A stretch of 64,000 nt of DNA from Thalassobium sp. R2A62 (GTDB lineage Bacteria; Pseudomonadota; Alphaproteobacteria; Rhodobacterales; Rhodobacteraceae): the NCBI RefSeq assembly GCF_000161835.1, contig NZ_GG697169.2:295852-359851 (forward strand), in the 5' to 3' direction. Shown in pieces: positions 52,451 to 61,584 of this stretch. The notes under the pieces are model-generated. The model searched no databases and had not been told where the DNA came from. It saw nothing but the letters and a program-made list of their open reading frames with translations. The position numbers were made by a program, and so were the translations under genes. How positions within the stretch are numbered: the first letter of the stretch is position 1; the number at the start of each line of letters is the position of its first letter.

Positions 52451-53182
52451 ATGTCATTCTGGGAATTCGCAAATCCAAAACGTTTCATGGACTGGACCGC
52501 AAAGGTTTTACCGGCGCTATCGGTGCTGACTATCGCGTCTATGGCTGTTGGTTTGATCTGGGGTTTCTTTTTAACACCAGATGATTTACGTCAAGGATCG
52601 ACAGTCAAAATTATCTATCTCCATGTACCGTCAGCAATGATGGCAATCAACATCTGGATTATGATGTTGCTTGCCTCGCTGGTCTGGTTGGTGCGCCGCC
52701 ATCACGTGTCAGCACTCGCTGCTCGTGCAGCCGCCCCGATCGGGATTGCTATGACATTGGTCGCTTTGTTGACCGGCGCGATTTGGGGCCAGCCGATGTG
52801 GGGGACATATTGGGCATGGGACCCCCGTCTGACCTCGTTCCTCATCTTGTTTCTGTTCTACTTGGGCTACATCGCGCTGTGGTCTGCAATCGAAGATCCT
52901 GATGCCGCCGCTGATCTGACATCAGTGTTGTGCATCGTCGGTTCCGTCTTTGCGATCCTGAGCCGCTATGCAGTTCGGTTCTGGAACCAAGGATTGCACC
53001 AAGGGACCTCGATCCCCGTGGCGACCGGTGAACGCACCGTTTCGGACGTTTTCTTTGCGCCGCTTCTGATTTGTATGGCGGCGTTCGTCCTGCTGTTTGT
53101 CACACTCTTGTTGATGCGCACCCGTACCGAAATTCGCAACCGCCGCATTCGTGCGTTAGATCTGAGGTCCCGAAATGCCTGA
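52451..53182 (+). CDS. ccmC: Heme exporter/chaperone protein CcmC
   Basis: A 243-residue membrane protein with six helices and the tryptophan-rich periplasmic motif WGQPMWGTYWAWDPRLTS (about 117-134), which binds heme for transfer to CcmE. Flanking histidines (YLHVPSAMM and RFWNQGLHQG) are the likely heme ligands. Its 3' end overlaps ccmD. Confidence 0.96.
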   Translation: MSFWEFANPKRFMDWTAKVLPALSVLTIASMAVGLIWGFFLTPDDLRQGSTVKIIYLHVPSAMMAINIWIMMLLASLVWLVRRHHVSALAARAAAPIGIAMTLVALLTGAIWGQPMWGTYWAWDPRLTSFLILFLFYLGYIALWSAIEDPDAAADLTSVLCIVGSVFAILSRYAVRFWNQGLHQGTSIPVATGERTVSDVFFAPLLICMAAFVLLFVTLLLMRTRTEIRNRRIRALDLRSRNA

Positions 53183-53324
53183 TCTGGGTCAATACGCAAT
53201 TGAAGTTCTTGCAGCATACGGCGCATCGATTGTTGTGCTGGGTGTGCTTGTAATCGGCACCCTCCACGCCAGCCGCAGTGCCAAGGCACGCCTCGCTGAA
53301 CGAGAGGCCCAAACAGATGGCTAA
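53175..53324 (+). CDS. ccmD: Heme exporter protein CcmD
   Basis: A 49-residue protein with one transmembrane helix (GASIVVLGVLVIGTLHA, about 16-32) and a charged tail (KARLAEREAQTDG). It begins MPDLGQYAIEVLAAYG, as CcmD proteins do. It overlaps the end of ccmC and the start of ccmG. CcmD is needed for holo-CcmE release from the CcmABC complex. Confidence 0.92.
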   Translation: MPDLGQYAIEVLAAYGASIVVLGVLVIGTLHASRSAKARLAEREAQTDG

Positions 53325-53850
53325 GCTGTCGCCACTGATGATCGCACCTCCGTTAGTGTTTGCTGGGATTGCAGGGCTCTTTGCGGTTGGGTTGACCCAA
53401 GACAACGATGACAGCATCACGTCTGCTTTGGTTGGGCAATTGGCCCCTGAAATTGTTGCGACACCGCTTGGTGAACTGCCAGTCTTTGACAGTGCGGCGC
53501 TGGCTGATGGTGAAGTTAAGATCGTTAATATTTGGGCCAGCTGGTGCCCGCCGTGCCGCGCTGAGCATCCTGCATTGATGGATTTGGCTGCTGATGGCGT
53601 CCCTGTTTATGGAATCAACAAGAGCGACAATGACGCGAATGCCCAAGCGTTTCTTGCGGAATTGGGTGATCCTTTTGCGGCGATTGTTACGGATACGAAT
53701 GGGCGCCAGTCATTGGATTGGGGTGTGGTTGCCTTGCCCGAAACGTTCATCATTGACGGTGACGGCGTTGTCACCTTTAGGTTCGCCGGACCGATCCATC
53801 GCGTGATGGAGAGCACGATACTCCCCGAGCTTGCCCTAGCCGCCGAGTAG
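53317..53850 (+). CDS. ccmG: Cytochrome c biogenesis thioredoxin CcmG/DsbE
   Basis: A 177-residue membrane-anchored periplasmic thioredoxin with an N-terminal helix (MIAPPLVFAGIAGLFAVGL) and the active-site WCPPC (Cys77 and Cys80), plus the GVVALPETFIIDGDGVV cis-Pro region. It reduces the apocytochrome c CXXCH cysteines before heme attachment. Last gene of ccmABCDG; ccmE, ccmF and ccmH are not in this window and ccmI is at 15.3 kb. Confidence 0.95.
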   Translation: MAKLSPLMIAPPLVFAGIAGLFAVGLTQDNDDSITSALVGQLAPEIVATPLGELPVFDSAALADGEVKIVNIWASWCPPCRAEHPALMDLAADGVPVYGINKSDNDANAQAFLAELGDPFAAIVTDTNGRQSLDWGVVALPETFIIDGDGVVTFRFAGPIHRVMESTILPELALAAE

Positions 53851-53911
53851 TTCTGGCCTCCGCTCGGTGCTCCTTCAGAAAAAACACCTGCCACGGGTTT
53901 TTCGTACCACA

Positions 53912-53947
53912 ATAGAAAACAGCGGCACCAGTTGGGGCACCGCCGTT
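53912..53947 (-). terminator. acnA terminator
   Basis: AACAGCGGCACC (53918-53929) pairs with GGCACCGCCGTT (53936-53947) apart from two wobble positions. Read on the minus strand the hairpin is followed by TTTTCTATT. It lies just past the acnA stop and faces the ccm operon. Confidence 0.75.
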
Positions 53948-53970
53948 CTAAATTGGTATCGCCAAAGCGC

Positions 53971-56655
53971 TTAAGCGGCCTTGGCGAGGTTACGCAGCAC
54001 ATAGTGCAAGACGCCACCGTTCTCGATGTATTCAATCTCGATGCCTGTATCGATGCGGCACTTGAGCATGATCTCTTTGACCGTACCGTCGGTCATCGTG
54101 ATCTCACACGGAACCTCTTGTAGCGGCTGAATAGTATCGAGCCCTTTGATCGAGACAGTCTCGTCACCAGTCAGACCCAGCGACTTGCGCGTGTCACCAC
54201 CTGTGAATTCGAACGGGATCACACCCATGCCAACGAGGTTGGAACGGTGAATACGCTCGAACGTCTCGGCAATCACAGCTTTGACGCCCAAAAGGGCCGT
54301 GCCTTTGGCCGCCCAGTCGCGCGAAGAGCCCGCGCCGTACTGTTCGCCACCAAAGATGACCAGCGGTGTGCCAGCCTCTTGGTGCGCCATTGCAGCGTCA
54401 AAGATGCTGGACTGTGCGCCATCGGGGCCCTTTGTATAGCCACCCTCAACACCATCGAGCATTTCGTTCTTGATGCGAATGTTGGCGAACGTGCCGCGCA
54501 TCATGACCTCGTGGTTGCCGCGGCGCGAGCCGTAGCTGTTGAATTCCCGAACCGGTACCTGACGTTCGATCAAATACTGACCCGCAGGGGTCGTGTCTTT
54601 GAAGGAACCAGCAGGGCTGATGTGGTCGGTTGTGATCATGTCGCCGAGGACGGCCAGAACTTTGGCGCCTTCGATGTTGGTGATCTCTTTGGTGTCCATT
54701 GTGATGCCTTGGAAGTAAGGCGGGTTCTGAACGTATGTCGAGGCTGCGGGCCAGTCATATGTCTTGGCATCCGTTGTCTCAACGCCCTGCCATTTCTCGT
54801 CGCCTTTGAACACATCGGCGTATTTCTCGAGGAATGCCGAACGTGTCACAGTCTGCTCGACCAACTCGGCGACCTCTTGCGACGTGGGCCAGATGTCACG
54901 CAGGTAGACGTCATTGCCATCCTTGTCCTGACCAATCACGTCAGTTGCAAGGTTGATGTCCAATGTACCCGCGATTGCGTAGGCCACCACGAGAGGGGGC
55001 GACGCGAGGTAGTTGGCACGGACGTCTGGCGAAATGCGACCTTCAAAGTTGCGGTTGCCGGAAAGAACAGATGTCGCGACCAGATCGCCTTCGGCAATTG
55101 CGTCGGACAGTTCTTTTTGGATCGGACCAGAGTTACCGATACAGGTCGTACAGCCGTAGCCCACAAGGTTGAAGCCAAGCGCGTCTAGGTCGTCCTGAAG
55201 CTCAGCGGCCTCGAGATAGGCAGACACAACTTGCGAACCAGGTGCGAGCGATGTTTTGACCCAAGGCTTGCGGTTCAGGCCCAGAGCGGCGGCTTTGCGT
55301 GCAACCAGACCTGCGCCGATCATGACGTAGGGGTTCGATGTGTTTGTGCAGGATGTGATCGATGCGATAACGACTTTGCCGCTTTCCATCGTGTAATCTT
55401 CACCAGCAACAGCAACCTCTTTGCCCATCGGACGATCAAAGGTGTTCTTCATTTCCTGATGGAACGCCTCCTTTGCGTTGGTCAGTGCCACATAGTCCTG
55501 CGGACGCTTCGGACCCGAGATCGCGGGGACGATTGACGCCATGTCGAGGTGCAGCGTGTCTGTGTAGATCGGTGCGTAGTCCGCATCGCGCCAGAACCCG
55601 TTTTCCTTGGCGTAGGCTTCGACCAACGCAATGCGGTCTTCGTCACGGCCAGTTGTGCGCAAATAGCGCAGGGTTTCGTTGTCGATTGGGAAGAAGCCAC
55701 ATGTTGCACCGTATTCAGGCGCCATGTTGGCGATCGTTGCACGGTCAGCCAGTGGCAGCGTGTCGAGACCTGCGCCAAAGAATTCTACGAACTTGCCAAC
55801 CACGCCTTTGGCACGGAGCATTTCAACAACCTTGAGTACGAGGTCCGTTCCAGTTGTGCCTTCCATCATCTCGCCGGTCAGCTCAAAGCCGATGACTTCT
55901 GGGATAAGCATAGAAATTGGCTGGCCCAACATGGCCGCTTCGGCCTCGATGCCGCCGACACCCCAACCCAGAACAGCAGCGCCATTTACCATGGTTGTGT
56001 GGCTGTCTGTACCAACGAGCGTGTCAGGATATGCGACCTCGTCGCCGTTTTGGTCTTTGTCAGTCCAAACGGTTTGCGACAGATATTCGAGGTTCACCTG
56101 GTGACAGATGCCTGTGCCGGGTGGAACGACGCGGAAGTTGTTAAACGCAGACTGACCCCATTTGAGGAATGTGTAGCGCTCCATGTTGCGTTCGTATTCG
56201 CGGTCAACGTTCATCTGGAACGCGCGCGGGTTGCCAAACTCGTCGATCATGACCGAGTGGTCGATGACCAAATCAACTGGGTTCAGCGGGTTAATCTGCT
56301 CTGGGTCGCCGCCCAATGCTACGATCCCGTCGCGCATTGCGGCGAGGTCCACAACAGCGGGAACACCTGTAAAGTCCTGCATCAGAACGCGGGCAGGACG
56401 GTATGCGATTTCGCGTGGGTTTTTGCCACCTTTGGCACCCCATTCGGCGAAGGCTTTGATATCGTCAACGCTGACTGTTTTGCCGTCCTCGAACCGCAAC
56501 ATGTTTTCCAGCACAACCTTGAGCGCTGCAGGCAAGCGAGCGAAATCGCCCAACCCGGCAGCAGTCGCTGCGGGAATTGAATAATATGCAATCGACGCAT
56601 CGCCGACCGTCAGGGTCTTGCGCGTTTTAGCGGTGTCTTGTCCGACAGTAATCAT
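53971..56655 (-). CDS. acnA: Aconitate hydratase A
   Basis: An 894-residue aconitase of the AcnA/IRP1 type that converts citrate to isocitrate in the TCA cycle. The [4Fe-4S] cysteines are in ITSCTNTSNP and the VGYGCTTCIGNSG motif. The swivel domain with FNSYGSRRGNHEVMMRGTF and the GAGSSRDWAAKG substrate loop follows. It is slightly shorter than some homologues but complete. The ATG at 56655 is preceded by AGGAGAACC. A 207-bp divergent gap separates it from the DUF1223 gene. Confidence 0.97.
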   Translation of the reverse strand: MITVGQDTAKTRKTLTVGDASIAYYSIPAATAAGLGDFARLPAALKVVLENMLRFEDGKTVSVDDIKAFAEWGAKGGKNPREIAYRPARVLMQDFTGVPAVVDLAAMRDGIVALGGDPEQINPLNPVDLVIDHSVMIDEFGNPRAFQMNVDREYERNMERYTFLKWGQSAFNNFRVVPPGTGICHQVNLEYLSQTVWTDKDQNGDEVAYPDTLVGTDSHTTMVNGAAVLGWGVGGIEAEAAMLGQPISMLIPEVIGFELTGEMMEGTTGTDLVLKVVEMLRAKGVVGKFVEFFGAGLDTLPLADRATIANMAPEYGATCGFFPIDNETLRYLRTTGRDEDRIALVEAYAKENGFWRDADYAPIYTDTLHLDMASIVPAISGPKRPQDYVALTNAKEAFHQEMKNTFDRPMGKEVAVAGEDYTMESGKVVIASITSCTNTSNPYVMIGAGLVARKAAALGLNRKPWVKTSLAPGSQVVSAYLEAAELQDDLDALGFNLVGYGCTTCIGNSGPIQKELSDAIAEGDLVATSVLSGNRNFEGRISPDVRANYLASPPLVVAYAIAGTLDINLATDVIGQDKDGNDVYLRDIWPTSQEVAELVEQTVTRSAFLEKYADVFKGDEKWQGVETTDAKTYDWPAASTYVQNPPYFQGITMDTKEITNIEGAKVLAVLGDMITTDHISPAGSFKDTTPAGQYLIERQVPVREFNSYGSRRGNHEVMMRGTFANIRIKNEMLDGVEGGYTKGPDGAQSSIFDAAMAHQEAGTPLVIFGGEQYGAGSSRDWAAKGTALLGVKAVIAETFERIHRSNLVGMGVIPFEFTGGDTRKSLGLTGDETVSIKGLDTIQPLQEVPCEITMTDGTVKEIMLKCRIDTGIEIEYIENGGVLHYVLRNLAKAA

Positions 56656-56862
56656 GTGGGGGTTCTCCTAGCAGGTGGCTGAGATGATTAGGGGTGCTTT
56701 AGACCCATGTGGGTTCAGGTTCAAGCCCCATTGTATACAATTGCACACAGACCGCAGCTACGCTCGTTTTGTAACATCTTCTGACAAGATTCTCGCAATT
56801 GGTTGATTGGTCATTTCAGCGCAGCTTAGCTAAATCAGAGAAGGGATACGAAAGGTACGACA

Positions 56863-57567
56863 ATGCTGAAGCCACTAACCGGATTGGTTTTGGGAACATG
56901 GGTGGCGCTTGTCGGCACCGCTCAGGCGCAACAGGACAATCCTGTCGTGCTTGAACTCTACACATCCCAAGGCTGCTCTTCTTGTCCACCTGCGGATGAA
57001 TTGATGCACGATCTCGCGAAACGTGATGACGTCATCGCGCTGGCGTTGCACGTCGACTATTGGGATTACATCGGCTGGAAAGACACCTTTGCCAGCCCGC
57101 AATATTCCAACCGCCAACGGGCCTATGCCCAATCAGGCGGCGACGGACGCGTCTACACCCCGCAAATGATCATTGATGGCGAAGATTTCATCATCGGTGC
57201 ACGCTGGCGTCAAATGTCCCAGCTCATCGATCAACATGCTGCAGAACAGTCTGGTGTTTCCATTGATTTGTCCCGTGACGGCAACCGTCTCGCGATCTCG
57301 GCAAACTCGGCCCGTTCGATTTCTGGAGACGTCGAAGTCCACGTGGTTCGCTACACGCCGTCGTCCAAGGTTAGCATTCGCCGCGGTGAAAACGCGGGAC
57401 GTACGATTGACTATGCAAACATCGTGTCGAACTGGACCACGATTGGCATGTGGAACGGCAACGGCACGTATGCCAGCACAGTGCGCCTGTCTGGCAATGC
57501 ACCTGTCGTCGTGTTGGTCCAAGAAGAAGACCACGGCAAGATTTTGGGTGCCGCGCGTCTTCGGTAA
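56863..57567 (+). CDS. DUF1223 secreted thioredoxin-fold protein
   Basis: A 234-residue protein with a signal peptide (cleavage after AQA) and a thioredoxin-like N-terminal region in which Cys38 and Cys41 form the CSSC motif of SQGCSSCPPAD. It continues with VDYWDYIGWKDTFASP and GRVYTPQMIIDG, hallmarks of DUF1223. Likely a periplasmic or exported redox protein; function unknown. The ATG at 56863 follows AAAGG. Convergent with the acyltransferase. Confidence 0.85.
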   Translation: MLKPLTGLVLGTWVALVGTAQAQQDNPVVLELYTSQGCSSCPPADELMHDLAKRDDVIALALHVDYWDYIGWKDTFASPQYSNRQRAYAQSGGDGRVYTPQMIIDGEDFIIGARWRQMSQLIDQHAAEQSGVSIDLSRDGNRLAISANSARSISGDVEVHVVRYTPSSKVSIRRGENAGRTIDYANIVSNWTTIGMWNGNGTYASTVRLSGNAPVVVLVQEEDHGKILGAARLR

Positions 57568-57580
57568 ACGCTGAAACCAG

Positions 57581-58471
57581 TCAAACCTTGCGGTGCGGTT
57601 TCCAACGACGGTGGAACCAGAACCATTGCTCTGGATTTTCTGTGATCCGCGCCTCAAGCCGCTCTGTCATCTGGCGTGTCATCGTTTCTGGATCGGATGG
57701 GGCAATCGGTTCTTCGATATAAACATCAAAATCTAGGCCGTTCGCCTGCCGGACACCAAAGTAGGGAACCAGCAACGCATCAAATTTGAGCGCCATCTCG
57801 GCTGCGGACGTGGATGTTGGGGCAGGCTTGCCTAGAAACGGGATGACCGTCCCGCCACGATCCCATAGATCAAAAAACAGCACAGCCATGCCGCCTGATT
57901 TGATATGGCGGGCAAAGCCCATCGTGCCACGGCGACCTTGTTCGAAGATCGGGCCGCTGACCTTTTCCATGGTTTTTACATAGTGGCTGTTGAAGAACGG
58001 ATTGGACATTGGTCGGTAGAGACCACCGACCTCGATGCTGCGCGCGTGTAAGGCGTTGCGCGGTGCCTCGTAGTTTCCAAAGTGACCAGTGACAAAAATC
58101 ACCCCCTGACCGCGGGCCTTGGCGTCCTCAACAGCTGCCAAGCCTTGGCCCCTGATTTCGGTTGCCGCCATGCGCCGTGCAAACCCAGGCGACGAATAGT
58201 TCTCGATGAGAGTACGTCCCGCATTGTCAGAGACCTGCTGCGCGATCCATTGTTTTTCGGCCTCGGACATATCAGGGTCCGTGTAATCCAAATGTGCGAT
58301 CGCCCGTTTCTCATAGCGGGCGAGGGGGGCCAGAACACGGCGCACGGCCCATCCCATCATCCGAATACGTGGGCGATAAGGCAAAATAAGCAAGGCCGCG
58401 ATCAGGACGCGCAGAACGCGGTCGATGATCCAGTCGGTCCATCCGCCGTCGCCTTGGGTTTTTTCTGCCAT
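57581..58471 (-). CDS. Lauroyl/myristoyl acyltransferase-like (LpxL/HtrB family)
   Basis: A 296-residue inner-membrane acyltransferase of the lipid A late acyltransferase (LpxL/HtrB) family. It has an N-terminal hydrophobic segment (VLRVLIAALLILPYRPRIR, about 17-35) and the catalytic HFGNYE motif near residue 128, with the downstream GGLYRPMSNPFFN and FLGKPAPTSTSAAEMAL blocks. It adds secondary acyl chains to lipid A or a related lipid. The start at 58471 follows the M of MAEKTQGDGG; the frame extends further with no family match. Confidence 0.85.
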   Translation of the reverse strand: MAEKTQGDGGWTDWIIDRVLRVLIAALLILPYRPRIRMMGWAVRRVLAPLARYEKRAIAHLDYTDPDMSEAEKQWIAQQVSDNAGRTLIENYSSPGFARRMAATEIRGQGLAAVEDAKARGQGVIFVTGHFGNYEAPRNALHARSIEVGGLYRPMSNPFFNSHYVKTMEKVSGPIFEQGRRGTMGFARHIKSGGMAVLFFDLWDRGGTVIPFLGKPAPTSTSAAEMALKFDALLVPYFGVRQANGLDFDVYIEEPIAPSDPETMTRQMTERLEARITENPEQWFWFHRRWKPHRKV

Positions 58472-58547
58472 GGGTGCTGGTCTCGTTTGAGGATGCCGCG
58501 CATACCTTAAAGGCGAGCAGGCCACTGCGCAAGGTGCCGAGGCGTGG

Positions 58548-59192
58548 TCACGTCACGGTCGATAATACGCTCGTGCCAATCATGCTGTCGCGCGTAACAA
58601 GATCAGCCAGCGCCTCAGTATCCCAGCCGTCTGTCCCAGCTGGACGTTCTGGCAACACGATATAGCGCATGTCAGCCGTGCTGTCGTGGACGCGGACTTG
58701 TATATGATCGGGTAAAACGACGCCAAATTCGGACAGAACTTTGCGGGGTTCCTTGACTGTGCGGCTGCGGTATTCGCGGGATTTGTACCAGTCTGGCGCC
58801 ATCCCCAACAGGTTACGCGGATAGCAAGAACAAAGGGTACAGACGATCACGTTGTGAACATCGACAGTGTTTTCAACCGCAATCAGCCGCAAGGTCCCGA
58901 TGTCAAAGCCCATTTCACGGCTGGCTTCAGAGGCATCCGCGAGCAGACGATCCTTGAATGCTGGATCGGTCCACGCACGGGCCACAACCTGTGCGCCATC
59001 GGCGGGCGACCGACGGTCCATTGCATCAATTTGCCCTGCTATTTCAGCAGCGGTACTGACACCTTTCTCAATCAACAATTCGCGCACAGCGATTTCCATC
59101 GTCTGCCAATAGGTCAGCGGCACGTCGTTATCCGCGCGATATGGGTGACCTGAAGGGCTCAGGTGATCGTGGTCGTGATGATCGTGGAGCAT
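58548..59192 (-). CDS. Nitrile hydratase alpha-type (thiocyanate hydrolase gamma-like) subunit
   Basis: A 214-residue protein with the metal-binding claw VCTLCSC (Cys118, Cys121, Cys123; Ser122). The Thr variant is usual for cobalt-type nitrile hydratases. The following segment reads YPRNLLGMAPDWYKSREYR, and the C-terminal half matches the family (PRKVLSEFGVVLPDHIQV). The N-terminus is His-rich (MLHDHHDHDH). Together with the two small genes just upstream it forms a three-gene set as in thiocyanate hydrolase and ToyJKL. Substrate, a nitrile or thiocyanate, cannot be decided. Confidence 0.88.
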   Translation of the reverse strand: MLHDHHDHDHLSPSGHPYRADNDVPLTYWQTMEIAVRELLIEKGVSTAAEIAGQIDAMDRRSPADGAQVVARAWTDPAFKDRLLADASEASREMGFDIGTLRLIAVENTVDVHNVIVCTLCSCYPRNLLGMAPDWYKSREYRSRTVKEPRKVLSEFGVVLPDHIQVRVHDSTADMRYIVLPERPAGTDGWDTEALADLVTRDSMIGTSVLSTVT

Positions 59193-59195
59193 GTT

Positions 59196-59477
59196 TCAAT
59201 CCACCTCTTCGAGCCAATGGGCATAGATTTCGGCGTCCAACGTGTCGCTGGGGCGCTCGGCTGCATCGCCCCAAACTTCGGCCATCGTAAAGCGGACGCG
59301 CAGCAGTGGCAGACGTTCGGCATCAATGCCGTAAACCAGCTGTTCTGGATTGCCAAAAGGTCCAAGTGTGCGTTCAATTTCGCCAACTTTACCGCGTACA
59401 TATGCGGGTGTACGGATATGGCCAGGGGGCATCATCGTTTTGACCCGCACCCGTTGTGTCAGTGCATTAGCCGTCAT
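59196..59477 (-). CDS. Nitrile hydratase beta-type C-terminal (SH3-like) subunit
   Basis: A 93-residue protein covering only the SH3-like barrel half of a nitrile hydratase beta subunit: RVRVKTMMPPGHIRTPAYVRG, then GIERTL-like VGEIERTLGPFGNPEQL, and RVRFTMAEVWGDAA. In classic nitrile hydratase this is fused to the helical half. The ATG at 59477 overlaps the previous gene's stop by 11 bases, and the alpha-type gene follows by a few bases. Another ATG in an earlier part of the frame gives a longer, unsupported N-terminus. Confidence 0.82.
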   Translation of the reverse strand: MTANALTQRVRVKTMMPPGHIRTPAYVRGKVGEIERTLGPFGNPEQLVYGIDAERLPLLRVRFTMAEVWGDAAERPSDTLDAEIYAHWLEEVD

Positions 59478-59820
59478 GTGTCGCAATCCCATAGGTATCG
59501 CCGCGCTTGGCCACCGAATCCATCCGTTCGCCAAGTTCCGCGAGGGTATAAATCTCACCTTCAACGAGGTTTTGGTTCACGCTCGCGATCCAGCGTTCGT
59601 AGTAGGTCATCGTTTCAAAGGCTTCTGGCCCGAGATCTTCGATCCCGCGGCGTAGCCCATCTACAGTGAATAGTCCTTTGCCAGAGCACAGCACGAGCAG
59701 GGCATCGACGCGCTTTTCCCACAGGGCATTGTCATGATCGTCGGTCGGGGCATGGCCATTCATGGGGCCCGCGTCATCGCCGCCCATGTCATGCCATCGT
59801 TTGCCGGTAAATTCTGTCAT
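59467..59820 (-). CDS. Nitrile hydratase beta-type N-terminal (helical) subunit or accessory protein
   Basis: A 117-residue protein matching the N-terminal half of nitrile hydratase beta: RWHDMGGDDAGPMNG, then NALWEKRVDALLVLCSGKG and FETMTYYERWIASVNQNLVE. This half also exists alone as the P14K-type activator. In position (first of three) it corresponds to scnB of the thiocyanate hydrolase operon, scnB-scnA-scnC. The ATG at 59820 begins MTEFTGKRWHD; the ribosome binding site is weak, and the frame overlaps the 3' end of the FliG-like gene. Confidence 0.75.
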   Translation of the reverse strand: MTEFTGKRWHDMGGDDAGPMNGHAPTDDHDNALWEKRVDALLVLCSGKGLFTVDGLRRGIEDLGPEAFETMTYYERWIASVNQNLVEGEIYTLAELGERMDSVAKRGDTYGIATHDG

Positions 59821-59857
59821 TTCATGACCATAAGGGGGAAGCCTGAAGCTGTCCACA

Positions 59858-60919
59858 TCACCCGTCTTCGTCATCCTCATCTGGAGAGATCAACGTGATT
59901 TCGCCCGTCTCTTCGAGAGTGCGCAATGCATCGATCACTGCTGTCATCGCGGCCTCACCCTCGGTCTTTTTGACCTTTCCACGCTCGCCAATTTCGTCGC
60001 GTAATTGTCCGGCCATGCGCTGAGAGATATTCTCGAGTAGGAATTCCGCGGCGGGCGTGTCCGCGCCGTCATCGCTCAATGCAGCCGCAAGTGCGGTCAC
60101 CAAGATGGCAGCATCTACATCGCGGGTGATTTTTGGCACATCTTTGGGATCGACCCGAGTTGGCAGGTTTGCAAAGGTGAAGATCGTGCGGCGCACATCC
60201 TCGGCAAATTCGGGGTCAGTCTCGAGGAGGCCATCCAAAACGTCCTCGCGCGTGGATGCCGGTGAGGAATTTAGAATTGCACCGATCCGGTCAACGGGCG
60301 GGGTATCAAAGGCAAGGGTAGGGGCCTCGTCCAGCTCTTCGATCACGCTGGCACCGATGCGAGCCACGGCTTCTGGCGTGACCATCCCAGTTTGTGACAC
60401 AGCAAACGTAATCCGCCGCGCCCGTTCACCGGGCAATTGCCCCAACAATTCAGCGGCCGATTTGATTGGCAGCTTCGAGAGAATGACAGCGCCGACTTCA
60501 ACGCTTTCGTCTTCTAGCAATGGCAGCAGCCGGTTTGGGTCAACGCGGCGAATATGATCCCACGGATCAAGCGTTTTTCCTACCGAGGCCTCGCGGCGGA
60601 TACGTTCGGCCGCCTGTGGTGCGATCTTGCCTTCCAACAAATTCAATGCGCCATCGACGCCACCTGAAAACGTGAGGGCCAACGCGTTTAGTTCGGTTGC
60701 AAACTCTTTGATCACTTCATGGAGGGTCGTTTGATCGATGCGATTCATTTCACCAATCGCATGGGTCAGGGCAATCTGTTCATCCTCGCTAAGCCGGTCG
60801 AGAGCAAGTGGAAAACCCTCTGAAATCAACAGCTTAACCACAATTGCGGCCTTGTGACGGTGCGACAAATTCGGCAGCCGCGACTGCGGGTCAGAAACAG
60901 TTGGGGTTTGTGCGTTCAT
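59858..60919 (-). CDS. FliG-like flagellar motor switch protein
   Basis: A 353-residue protein with FliG organisation: an N-terminal domain starting about residue 20 (HKAAIVVKLLISEGFPLAL), a middle domain, and a C-terminal domain with EQ-like ILSKLPIKSAAELLGQLPGE and FTFANLPTRVDPKDV. FliG couples the C-ring to the stator and sets rotation direction. No other flagellar gene lies nearby, so it may be a separate FliG-like paralogue or a displaced gene. Its tail is very acidic (SPDEDDEDG). Confidence 0.75.
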   Translation of the reverse strand: MNAQTPTVSDPQSRLPNLSHRHKAAIVVKLLISEGFPLALDRLSEDEQIALTHAIGEMNRIDQTTLHEVIKEFATELNALALTFSGGVDGALNLLEGKIAPQAAERIRREASVGKTLDPWDHIRRVDPNRLLPLLEDESVEVGAVILSKLPIKSAAELLGQLPGERARRITFAVSQTGMVTPEAVARIGASVIEELDEAPTLAFDTPPVDRIGAILNSSPASTREDVLDGLLETDPEFAEDVRRTIFTFANLPTRVDPKDVPKITRDVDAAILVTALAAALSDDGADTPAAEFLLENISQRMAGQLRDEIGERGKVKKTEGEAAMTAVIDALRTLEETGEITLISPDEDDEDG

Positions 60920-60990
60920 TCTGGCCAGTCCACGAAATACCTGAATCCAGATAATCGTAGACTGGTGAATAATTCCCTAATGTGAGCGAG

Positions 60991-61521
60991 TTAGTAGCTA
61001 AAACCCGATCCATTTTCGATGGCCATGCGCAGCGAAATCTCGGCCCAACTGCCACGACCGCCACGGGTGCGGATTTCGGTTAGTTCGGCGCGCGCTTTAT
61101 AGCTTTTACCTGCGGCGACGTAACCTTGGCCCATGTAAGAACGCGCGCCCAGATTATTAGGGTTCAATGCAAGAGCCGCCTGATAGAATGCCTCGGCCCC
61201 GTCCAAGTCACCTGACTTGCGCGAAATAAAGCCCATATAGGTCAGATAACCGTCACTTTTGACCTGCATCGCCTCTAGCGCACCGCGGGAATCGTCCAAT
61301 TGACCTGCATATGCGAATTCGCGCGCGGCGTCGTAGAGTGTTTTGTCATCGAGACGCGCATCACTTGGGGCAGCGCATTCCTCTTTGACCTCGTCCCAAA
61401 CCATTCCGTCCGTGCAGACTTCTGTGGTTTCGGTCTTGGTTGGTGGCGTGTTGTCGCTTGATCCGGCGGCAAAGGCCACAACAGGCAAAAGGCTAAGGGC
61501 TAGGGCGGCGCGAAGTGTCAT
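60991..61521 (-). CDS. Secreted TPR protein with N-terminal Cys-knot motif
   Basis: A 176-residue protein: signal peptide (cleavage after AFA), a short Thr-rich linker, then CTDGMVWDEVKEEC (residues about 37-50), then TPR helices (LDDSRGALEAM, then LDGAEAFYQAALALNPNNLGA). The start at 61521 follows GGAGAG. The Cys motif CxxGxxWDx5C also occurs in the next upstream gene (61755). It is probably periplasmic; function unknown. Confidence 0.7.
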   Translation of the reverse strand: MTLRAALALSLLPVVAFAAGSSDNTPPTKTETTEVCTDGMVWDEVKEECAAPSDARLDDKTLYDAAREFAYAGQLDDSRGALEAMQVKSDGYLTYMGFISRKSGDLDGAEAFYQAALALNPNNLGARSYMGQGYVAAGKSYKARAELTEIRTRGGRGSWAEISLRMAIENGSGFSY

Positions 61522-61584
61522 AGGTCTCTCCGTGATTGAATGAGTATAAGAGACACGTAGCCCGCTCCACAAAAGTTTCGAACG

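Noticed and set aside
53851-53911. Plus-strand terminator after ccmG
   Set aside because: There are A- and T-rich stretches around CCTGCCACGGG, but the pairing is too poor to call a hairpin.
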